Source of the DNA: Blastobasis lacticolella
Taxonomy: Eukaryota > Arthropoda > Insecta > Lepidoptera > Blastobasidae
Assembly: GCA_905147135.1 (NCBI GenBank)
Contig: LR990039.1
Span: 31,245,708-31,309,707 of the forward strand
DNA: 64,000 nt
Direction: 5' to 3'
In this document: positions 12,870 to 22,500 of the stretch, piece after piece
Layout of the letters: each line of letters opens with the position of its first letter
How positions within the stretch are numbered: the first letter of the stretch is position 1
Translations under genes and position numbers: made by a program
Notes under the pieces: generated by a model
The model's input: the letters and a program-made list of their open reading frames with translations, nothing else
Database searches by the model: none
What the model was told of the DNA's origin: nothing

Positions 12870-13430
12870 AGGAGATTTCATTATTTTTGGTCATGGCACG
12901 CATTTGTTGTATGAAAAAGCTGTCACAGCCATCTCTATAGTCTGTGCATACCTACTAGTAGCAAGTTACCATACACCGGAAACAAGGTCAGTTAATTTAG
13001 CATTTAATGAAGAATCGGCCTCTTGCTTATTACACATATTCAAAAGACGAAAAACATTCAAATTCGAAAAAAGAAGTGGATACCTGCGTGGTCTGCACAC
13101 GTGCGAAATTGTGTAGGAGACCTTTTGAGGCAACAAAGTCTTTAGAAATTGATCTTAGCGATATTTGTGGATTTGTAAAATATTTTATAATATCCTTTCA
13201 AGACGATTATACATACTATATAAAATTTATTTCCTCAAATACAAAGACGAAGATTAAGTAAAATGGAAACTTTCTGTAAATCCTTTTAGCACAAAAGTTA
13301 AAACATTTAAGTAGATGTGTCAATAGTGGTGAATACATTAGTAAAAAACTTAAAACGTTTTGTAAAAACAAGGGAATAATATATATTTTGACTACACCCT
13401 ACCATTGCACTCTTTTGCACTTGTGCCCTC
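12870..13430 (+). mobile_element. Copia-like retrotransposon fragment (pre-integrase/integrase)
   Basis: The frame at 13007-13261 contains CVVCTRAKLCRRPF and then SLEIDLSDICG and FQDDYTYYIKF. This is the zinc-binding HHCC tail and the first integrase Asp region (DICG, QDDYT) of Ty1/copia polyproteins. Just beyond, at about 13370-13400, the frame reads TTPYHC, like the TTPY motif of copia integrases. Stops and frame changes show decay. The copia RT relic at 15600-17130 is on the same strand, so both may come from one element split by later insertions. Confidence 0.75.
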
Positions 13431-13486
13431 GCCCTACTGCGAGTGTTCTTCGCATGATACTTTATTTGAGCAACCTACTCATCATA

Positions 13487-14600
13487 TACGAGGGTGGTCC
13501 CAGAAGTACCTGGCCTGACCAGAGATGGCGGTAGTTGCTTGAAAAATACCACTGTATTAGAAAGTACACAATCTATAGAGCATATCAAGGTTTGAAGACG
13601 CCACGTTGTTTAGTATTTGTTTGGCAGTCATCAATAGTGAACGTTTTCAGTGAATTTGTAAACATGGAAAAAATTGGTCATCGTTATTTGATACAATACT
13701 TTTATTTGAAAGGCCTCAGCCCAACCAATATAAAAGCTAAACTAGATTCTACTCTGGCTGCTCCTTCGTTTGCAACAGTAAATTATTGGGTAGTAGAGTT
13801 TAAACGAGGCCGTACGAGCTGTCAAGACGCGCATCGCAGCGGTCGACCAAATGAGGTGACGACTCCAGAAATGTTAAAGAAAATCCACAAAGCGGTACTG
13901 GATGATCGTCGACTCGGCATTTTAAAAAGTGCGGTTCATCGCATATTAACTGAAAAATTGGACATGAGACGGCTGTGCGCAGGATGGGTGCTGCGTTTGC
14001 TAACAATGGAACAAAAACAGCGCCGTAAAGATGTTTCCATCAAGTGTTTGGCAAAAATTCACAGACATAAAGCCGAAATTTAGCCGAAATAACCTTGGAT
14101 GAAACATGGGTCCATCACTTCACACCCGAAACAAAAGAACAATCAAAACAATGGACTGAAAAGGGAGAACTGGCTCCAAAGAAGGCAAAGACCGTTCCAT
14201 CTGCAGGCAAGGTCATGGCGTCGGTTTTTTGGGATGCGCGTGGGATCATTTTCATTGACTATCTTGAAAATGCAAAAACTATCAACGGCGAGTATTATGC
14301 GAACTTATTGCAACGTTTGAGCGAAGAAATCAAGCAAAAACCGCATTTAGCTAAGAAAAAAGTGTTGTTTCATCAAGACAATACACCAGCCCACACATCC
14401 GTTAATGCACTGGCCAAAATTAACGAATTTAAGTTTGAATTGCTACCTCATGCACCCTATTTGCCAGAGTTAGCCCCCTCGGATTATTTTCTGTTCCCAG
14501 ACTTGAAAAAATGGCTCGGTGGTCAAAGATTTTCCAACAATGAAGAGATGTCGGCAGTTAATGGTTATTTTGAGGAGCTCGACGATTCTTATTATATTAT
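13487..14600 (+). mobile_element. Mariner transposon, 3'-truncated
   Basis: A TA target dinucleotide (13487-13488) is followed by a 5' inverted-terminal-repeat-like sequence, cgagggtggtcccagaagta, then the transposase region. The matching 3' terminal repeat is absent: homology stops near 14595 and the sequence changes. The element therefore cannot be mobile. Confidence 0.85.
13664..14595 (+). pseudogene. Mariner transposase (frameshifted)
   Basis: A DDD transposase of the Tc1/mariner superfamily that would cut and paste at TA sites. It starts at the ATG at 13664 (MEKIGHRYL), which follows a typical short leader. The N-terminal paired helix-turn-helix region contains SPTNIKAKLDS and FKRGRTSCQDAHRSGRP. 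The catalytic signature is DETWVHHFTPE (first Asp, about 14099), HQDNTPAHTS (second Asp, about 14381) and LAPSDYFLFPDLKKWLGG (third Asp). Thirty-four residues separate the last two Asp, the D34D spacing of mariners. The N-terminal frame stops at 14083 and the rest is in another frame, so there is at least one indel. A short deletion after DDRRLG removes several residues usually present in relatives. The C-terminus is missing. Confidence 0.9.
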
Positions 14601-14640
14601 GTTAGACATAACCTAATTATCTAGTATTTGTCCGTGGTGC

Positions 14641-14756
14641 GTTTCCCCTGATTTCTGGTTTCCTGGTAGACTGGTAGATAATGCTATTTTAGCTTGAAGT
14701 CCGCCAATGTACTGTTTGTGCATGAAGTATAAATAAATAAATAAATAAATTTCTGT
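14641..14756 (+). repeat. Retroposon 3' tail ending in (AATA)n
   Basis: The block with tggtagactggtagataatg, agtccgccaatgtac and gtgcatgaagtat ends in a run of AATA. Closely related tails occur at 19800-19915 and 37965-38065, all on the plus strand. It is the 3' end of a LINE or SINE family; the body is not recognisable here. Confidence 0.7.
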
Positions 14757-15180
14757 TATTACCTTGGCCTATTTTGTTTTCGCTGTCTTCGCTTTCTGAG
14801 GGAGGAGGTCGGGAACACTATATTTCCTACTCCTATCTGTTACTTCTTAATTCAATTTGTTGCGGGTTCCAAGACAGTATTAGCTTGTTCTCGGGCGCGC
14901 CTGAGTGTCAAAACTCAGGACCTGTGTGTGGTTGCCGCTGTAGATCCTGGCTACACAGGAGTTACAGCGGTGGGAATAAGTGGTGGGGCAAATCTCGTTT
15001 TAACACCATACCATTGACTGCAACATAATGGAAAACCTAAAAGGTTAAATAGAACAATTATGGAAAGAACAAGAGCAATACTCTTGATATGAATCTAAAT
15101 AATGATTTATGGGGTGATGCTGTCCTTACCGTTGCATATTTAACAAACAGATACAGACAAAAATAATTACAAAACCGCTT
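14757..15180. other. No gene recognised
   Basis: The segment 14860-15000 is GC-richer but its frame has no known motif. Confidence 0.4.
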
Positions 15181-15182
15181 AA

Positions 15183-15540
15183 CTAGATTACAGACGTATT
15201 AAAGGGCTGCTGATAGGATATTCGAATAATGGATACACATGGAATGATTTGGGTCCTCTGGAAGAAGCTCATCATCACAGCCCGTAACAGTCCACTGCAG
15301 GACTTAGGGCCTCTCCCACGAAAGGGGAGGTTATTGCCATAGTCTCCACGCTTGGCAGGCGGGTTGGAGATCGCAGTGTTTAAATATAACAATGGAATAT
15401 GCTGCTGCCCATTTTCCAGACTACGGAGACTCTTGATCTTTTGCCTCGAAAACATTAGTCGCCTTGTACGACACCCATGAGTGTAAGGGGTTGGTGCTAT
15501 TCTACTCTGCCGGAAACCGCACGGCCAGAAGCTGGAAGAA
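15183..15540 (-). repeat. Interspersed repeat, copy 1 of 3
   Basis: The plus strand reads cacagcccgtaacagtccac, then blocks with cacgaaaggggaggtta, ctccacgcttggcaggcggg and gtcgccttgtacgacaccca. A near-identical copy is at 20010-20255 on the opposite strand and a shortened one at 25235-25385. It is a common lepidopteran retroposon 3' region, and its tail runs into GATGAT. The frame at 15183-15455 belongs to the repeat. Confidence 0.85.
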
Positions 15541-15599
15541 GCTTAATTCGTTTTATTTGCTGTCACAACATATTTTGCAGTTAAGAAACCAAAAATTTG

Positions 15600-17130
15600 C
15601 CGACCGATTAAATGATTTATTTTGGGAGGGACACTTTAAATAGAAGAGAACGTTCGACGACGAAAAAAAAGAATAAAGAACGTTCGACTGCAAAAAATAA
15701 TATTAGTGATGAGGTGTCAGATGTAATTGATAATGAAAAGATTGTCATTTTTAAAGATAGTATTGAAGGAGATATAACATGAACGATGATATAAATGATT
15801 ACAATAGGAAAATAATAATGGTGGCAAACGAGGATTTTGAAGATGCAATTAATTCAGTTGACGAGAAACAGATGACGAGAAGAAATAGAAAACTACCAGA
15901 GCGCCTGAAGGACTATGGAAAGCTCGTTAGACGTTTAATGAAGCGGTTAACAGTGATGAAAGGGAGCTGGAACGAATGTGAAAAGCATATTTGGAGAAAA
16001 AATATATCTGGGAAATTATTAACAGATCAGAAGCGAATACTTAATAGAAAAACAATAAGGAGTAAATGGATTTCACGAGTACGCCTGGAGAAAGATCTTG
16101 TAGCTTGACAAGGCAAGGCTAGTTGACAGAAGAATTTCACAGAAATATTGTAAATATAAAAATGTCATTGCTGCACAAAAAGGTTTAAAAGTAATGCAGT
16201 TTGATGTGAAGTTAGTGTTCGTGGTATAGAGAATCAAATGAGGATATTTTATGGAAATACCTACGGGCTATGATGTAATTATAAAAAAAAAAGTATTTAG
16301 GCTGAAAAAGAGTTTACATGAAGTTTAGATTCGATATTTTTATGGAAATACCTACGGGCTATGATGTAATTATTAAAGAAAACGAAGTTTATAGGCTGAA
16401 AAAGAGTTTACATATAGTTTAAAACAAGCAGACATAACAGAAAATTTAAAGAAATTAGGGTTTACACATTTAAAGTTACATTTTTGCAGGGAAAATAACT
16501 CTTTTCAGCAATACGTTGACGATGGTATTTTAATTGGAAAAGCCAATCTGGAATTAAGTAATATTATAACTGTGTTAGAGAAAGAGTAAGAAATGAGAAA
16601 TCTTTACAAAATAGGAAAATTTTGGGTAAAGGCATTAACATTTTGATAGAATATAATTTAGCAAAACTTTACCAAAGGTATGGTATCTACAAAGATCAAA
16701 ATTATCCAGACATTTTATAAGATACACATTAAGAGGGAGGTATATCGATAGAACAAAACAAGACATTTCTTTTCATGTAGGGTGTTACAGTAGACATCAA
16801 AAGTGTCCTAACTAAAAGGGTTTGTGAAAAACTTAAAACAACACTAAGGGCATATTGTGATGCAGATTTCGCAGGTGACACAGATACCTACTAGGAAAAG
16901 CACGATTGGCATTGTTATTTCAAACAGTGATGGACTACTAGTGCAAAATTATTTGTTCAGAGCCTCCTTGGAGAAATGACAGGAAATAGACCTACAACTG
17001 AATTTTGTGGACAATCAATGTGCTGTAGTCCTGATTATAAATTGGATTCTGAATAAGCGAAGCAAACATGATGGTTAAATATCATTTTATAAAAGAGCAA
17101 ATAGATCAAAAGAGGTCACCCATTTTGTAC
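15600..17130 (+). mobile_element. Copia-like retrotransposon relic (reverse transcriptase part)
   Basis: Pieces of a Ty1/copia polymerase lie in several frames. NSDERELERM and WEIINR (about 15950-16025) match the start of the RT domain. EIPTGYDVIIKEN and YRLKKSLH (16342-16415) match the block before the active site. QYVDDGILIGKA (about 16507-16540) holds the YVDD catalytic motif. Stops and shifts interrupt every part. It is in the same orientation as the integrase fragment at 12870-13430. Confidence 0.75.
16251..16420 (+). repeat. Tandem duplication of about 91 bp inside the copia relic
   Basis: The segment starting atggaaatacctacgggcta at 16251 recurs at 16342 and both copies continue to aggctgaaaaagagtttaca. 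The second copy has a slightly longer middle. It duplicates one RT block and confirms the element is dead. Confidence 0.9.
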
Positions 17131-17525
17131 TTCGAGTTGGAATAACATGAAAAAAATATTGTTTGGAGCCCATTAATTATAATTATAAAAGTATAAAGTC
17201 ACTATTTTCTACTATGAATTTGGGCGCCCTATAGCCATAGCCACAAGGATACAATAGGAACAGATGTAAAAATGTGTATCTCTTACTCTAGTATCAATGC
17301 ATCTCTGTCACATCTCTGGCCAAAGCAGCCAACGCGTACGCGAGTCGCGACGCATTTTAGTTTATTTACCATCGATTACCAAATCAATGGACCCCAAAAG
17401 ATAGTGAGATTCTCAGAAACAAGAATTCAGATTAGAGTTACTCTTTGGCAATTACAATTTCTTGTCGACCTGAGCCCCAAAAAACTGAACTGAACAGCGT
17501 GTACTCCACGCCATAACGTTACTAC
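17131..17525. other. No gene recognised
   Basis: The frame at 17272-17493 has no domain that I recognise. No mobile element is evident. Confidence 0.4.
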
Positions 17526-17526
17526 G

Positions 17527-17840
17527 TTAACTATACATAGCGGAGAAAAAACTTTGCCCCACGCAGAGTGCCAAACGTTGGCTCATTGGACCCATAGCGC
17601 TAACCTTGCGCGTATGTTGGTTGTTCACATAATACCAAAGGAAAGGATAAGCTTTATCAAATGAAACTGCAGCGTCCCCGCCGAGAATTGGCCGTGGTCC
17701 ACACGCTGGCTGCTGACCAGCCAGCATTGGCACCGGCTCTGGGGCCAGCGTGTAGAGCCAGCGCAGCATTGTAATCGTAACTCTACCACGTTATTTCCGT
17801 GGCAAAAAGTGGTAGCTTTACTATTAGAAGCTGTTTGCTA
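17527..17840. repeat. GC-rich block followed by a nested hairpin
   Basis: Positions 17530-17770 are GC-rich, with an unrecognised minus-strand frame at 17527-17769. Just after it, CTACCAC and GTGGTAG arms (about 17785-17817) enclose CCACG/CGTGG. The hairpin resembles a short repeat common in lepidopteran DNA. Origin of the GC-rich part is unclear. Confidence 0.4.
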
Positions 17841-18149
17841 AAAATTTAAGGTGAGGAAAGCAAAGAAAAATACCTACTTATAAACGCCGACGAAATATTA
17901 CGACAATATTCAACACAATATACCTTTCATTATAATTAAGTACCTAATTGAAAATGTGACTTAGTAAAAGATGTAGTTTATTTCAAGTTTCCACAAATTA
18001 ATTACTGTGAAAAGCAAATATCATTGATATTGAGTGACAACTGACAATGACTCATTGCGAGAACAAGGAGGCCATGCCCATGCAAAACCATAGACTTATT
18101 TCGACCAAAGAGTATTAATGTAGGTAAAAATAAAAATAACCATCTTGGC

Positions 18150-18425
18150 GTTAATGTCTCGGTTGTGCTCTCGCGCACGAGGGCTCGGGGTCCGTGTTGA
18201 CCATGATCCAGGATTTGGCAGATCAGGTTATTACAGTGGAGCGACAGCCATCTGACCTCCGTGACCCTGCCACCAGGGGAGTCTGACCAGATTGGTTCAT
18301 GGATCATTCACTCACCGTAAGACTATCGGTTAGTGTTCAACTAATGTACATAACACAGAAAAGAGTCATTGGTACATGGCTGCAGCGGGATTCGAACCCG
18401 GTAATCGCTCGGCGAACGAGGCTCT
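18150..18425 (-). mobile_element. tRNA-derived SINE, minus orientation
   Basis: Read on the minus strand, the copy begins in a tRNA-like head with B box GGTTCGAATCC (plus strand near 18388-18400), then the family body (matching 44026-44345), and ends with the gagagcacaaccgagacatt tail near 18150. The A-box half of the head is missing or replaced. Confidence 0.8.
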
Positions 18426-19514
18426 TTGTGTTTATTATATAGTAAGGAGTATTAATGGATGTACGTGTACATAAGATTTCGACCTGTTTTAATTAATTGA
18501 TTAAGTACTTTTCGAAGACACAGATCACCATGCTTTGGTATTCTATTAATAATAGTCTTACCGCCCTGTTAGTAAACTGTTAAACAGTTAATCTCATGTA
18601 AGTTTCCTTGACCAAGTGCTGACCAAACTCCGATATTTCCCAAGGTGGCGGCGTGATATGAATCAGTTTTATTTCGGAGCCGGGAAAAACTATTTCTCAG
18701 CTAATTGCTTTCACGCTGACTCAAGTTGCTAAGACGCGCGTAGGGAATATAAAGTAGCCGTTGAGATATAGGGTAGGTACCTACAATGGTATAAAGACAT
18801 CGCTAGTAGTATGACATCGCAGGCAGTTTGATAATGTTTGTTTGGCTGAACATGTTCGATGATTATTATTATAAAACTATGTTAGTTCTGAAAGTTAATA
18901 TCCATTTTTATACGGTACCAATTTGTATAACGGTAAAATGACTTAATATTTCCTATGCAATGAATTGATGTTGTTAGTGCCAAGTAGGTATTAGATAATC
19001 TAAAACAGACTTTCGTAAACCCGCTTTCAGCTCTTGAAAACGAGCTCCTTACATCTAACATTAACTAGCTTCAAGCTAATAGTGGTAATTTGTTTATTTC
19101 CTTATTTGTCTGAGAAGAATGTACCTACCTAGTACCTACCACAACAGGGAGGAAGATATTTCATATAGTCACTGGACTAAAGATCGATTACAACGTTAGT
19201 TACATTATCGATCTCTCAACACGCTTTGAGAACTGAATCATATTCAGTCTAGATAATTCTGCACCGTGAACCATATCTATGCCGAACTAATTACTGTATT
19301 GGCCTCTGTGATCATCGCAAACCCTGATTGAGGCGACTGAGACTCCTGGAATCGCTTTGCTGGGGTTTCTTTTCTGGGGTGTGTAATTGGTATACGTAGA
19401 TGTCGCAACATTCTAACTTTACACCCATACTAAGTTTAACATATAATTTTAGTGGAAATATTAAATAAACTGCAAAAGTTTGTTTAATAAAAGTGCAAGT
19501 TAATTGTAATGATT
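18426..19514. other. Region downstream of the transporter gene
   Basis: No gene or clear repeat is recognised. It follows the 3' end of the minus-strand transporter, so part of it may be the 3' flank of that transcript. Confidence 0.45.
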
Positions 19515-19515
19515 T

Positions 19516-19583
19516 TTATTTGTCTCCAGTACCACTATTTTCCTTGCTCGGATTTGGTAAAAAGTAGACCATAGCGGCAACAG
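19516..19583 (-). CDS. MFS transporter exon I (terminal)
   Basis: Acceptor ttttttgtttcag. It encodes the end of helix 12 and a short tail, VAAMVYFLPNPSKENSGTGDK, then TAA at 19518-19516. The polyadenylation hexamer AATAAA overlaps the stop (19520-19515), implying a very short 3' UTR. Confidence 0.88.
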
Positions 19584-22500
19584 CTGAAACAAAAAATACA
19601 TCGTTACTAATAGCACCAGTATTATTTTATATATTGTCAGTATTTTATTGATACTGATCCATACTACTTGTAATATTATAAAAAGAAAAAGTTTATTTGT
19701 AAATAGGTATAAATGCATGTTGGGGACTATTGGGGGTAATCTCTGAAACAACTGAACAGATTTTGAAAATTATTTGCGTCATAGGGCACCTACTCACTCA
19801 CTCACTTTACGCATGGTCTACTGGTTAACTGGTAGATAAAGCTTTGATGGTTTTAAGTCCGCCAATTGTCTTAGTTTAGAGTAATAAAGTTTTTAAATAT
19901 AAAATAAATAAAAATAGGGTTTATTCCGGAAAAATAATAGATTGTTGCGGGATGTTTATGTTGTGTTGTGTGTGTTTGGTTTGATAACCGCGGGAATGGC
20001 TAATTAAATATAAGTAGGTTGGCCGTGTGGTGTCCCCCTTACCCTCGTGGATGTCGTGCAAGGCGACTAATGTTTTCGAGGCAAAAGATCAAGAGTCTGG
20101 AAAATGGGCAGCAGCATTTTCCATTGTTATATTTAAACACTGCGATCTCCAACCCGCCTGCCAAGCGTGGAGATTATGGCAGTAACCTCCCCTTTCGTGG
20201 GAGAGACCCCAAGTCCTGCAGTGGACTGTTACGGGCTGTGATGATGAGGTAGCCAGAACCACCATTGTCAAATAAAGGACTAATGACGATAGTTAAAAGA
20301 ATATTATCCCGTAAGCTTCGTAGTGGGCATACCTACTTTCTTGCGTATAGGTACTATGTTGGCGAATACTTACTAATGAGAAAAGATAGATAGCACAACT
20401 TATGACAAGCGGTAATGGCCTATCCATAGATGACGAGCAGCTGCAACCGACGACGCATTCATTCAGACTCCTCTAGCTTGACAGAGCCGTTGGGCAAAGG
20501 AGTAAGTAAGAACTTCAGAAGAGGCTCATGTGGTATTGTAAATTATTTGGCACTTACCTAATGTAACAGCGCTCAGGGTTATGAATGGTACCATACATCC
20601 TTCTTGCAACATCCACGGGAACATAATGTTTCCTAATAACGAGCCAACTCTCCCCATCATCAGCACTAGTGATAGTGTAATTGTCCTGAAATTAAGACAT
20701 GTTTACATTAGTAGTAATTGAAGACGGCTAATAATTGTATGTATTTTTTTTTCACACTCGGTCAGCTAGAAAAATCACCTAAAAATTATTTTGACAGCGT
20801 AATAGGTGTGTTTTTGTCAGCTGTAAAATAAAAACACCAGCTGTACCTAGACTAGAACTAAATCAAGGATTGTAAGCTAGCGGACGAAGCGGACACAGAA
20901 AAGACGAAGACAGGGCACAGACTGGTAATATATAATAATAGGTGTGTCTGAGTCTTACGAATTTTCTGAAAATAAGTAGATATCTGGGTTGCTGGATAAT
21001 GGTAGTGTTTGTAAAATAAAAAGTTGAAATACGAAATTATTATTTGAGCAGCAGGATTGTACAAGTGGTTAGCATAAAAATAACATTATAATCTCAAAAA
21101 GTACAATTCAAGGTCTTTACAATTATCGTCAACAAATAATTTAAAATTAACGTGATATTATTAAAAATGTGGCAACGAGCGGTTAATGTAGGCGGAATTC
21201 AAGAACATGAGCGGTCAATTGCGCGCGAGCATTGCCATTCGATGATTTGTCGCATTGAGAATTATGGATTTTCATTCGGTTTTACCGTCATTGAGAGAAT
21301 TTCTTCCGGAAGGTTTATATGTATAATACATATATGTATTATATTTATAAATACAAGAAAACCCGTGCGAAGCCAGCGCCGGGCGGAAACATCAGAGTCG
21401 GTGGCTTAGTGGTTAAGGGGTCTGACACGTAAGCGAGAGGTCATCATATCAGCCAGAAAACGCCCACTGCTGGGCATAGGCCTCCCCTAGAGATCTCCAC
21501 AAAGACCAGCCCTGTGCTTTCCGCATCCAGCTGGTACCTGCGATCCTTACCAGGTCGTCGGTCCACCTTGTAGGAGGCCTACCCACGCTGCGTCTACCGG
21601 TACGTGGTCGCCACTCGAGAACTTGACTGCCCCATCGGCCATCTGTTCTTCGAGCTATGTGCCCTGCCCACTGCCACTTCAGTCTGGCAATCCTTAGAGC
21701 TCTGACTCGATCGCGCAAAGAAACTACGAGCATAGCTCTTTCCATTGCCCTTTGGGTAACAGTGAGCTTTCTTATAAGGCCCATAGTGAGTGGCTACGTT
21801 TCAGCTCCGTAAGTCATCACTGGCAACACACATTCGTCAAAGACCTTCGTCTTGAGACACTGCGGTAATAATAGAAGCCAGTAAAGATATCCTCCAGTGC
21901 AGCGGTGAACAACTTCCGAGATATGACATCACCTTGTCTAACACCTCGCTGCAGCTGAATAGGTTCTGTGGTCTTGTCCTGGAGACGAACTGACATAGTG
22001 GCGTTTTCGTACAAACACTTCAGTGCTTCGATATATCGATAGTCAATTTGGCACCGCTGTAAAGACTGGAGCACCGCCCAAGTTTCGATCGAATCGAAGG
22101 CTTTCTCATAGTCCACAAACGCCAAGCATAATGGCCGGTTATACTCTTCGGTCTTCTGTACAACCTGCCGCAGCGTATGTATGTGGTCTATGGTACTACA
22201 ACCTTTTCGGATTCCGGCTTGTTCGGGAGGCTGGAGGTCATCAAACCTGCGTGCGAGACGATTCGTAATGACTCTCGAAAACAGCTTATAGACATGGGTC
22301 AGCAGCGATATTGGTCTGCAGTTCTTCAAGAGAGCCTTATCACCTTTCTTGAAGAACAATATCACTATGCTTCTGTGCCATGCTTCCGGTGTGTTGCCCT
22401 CGAGGATGACGGAATTGAACAGCTTCTGAAGGGTCTTAAGCAGAGGTTTGCCACCAGCTTTCAGAAGCTCAGCCGTAATTCCATCATCACCCGGCGCCTT

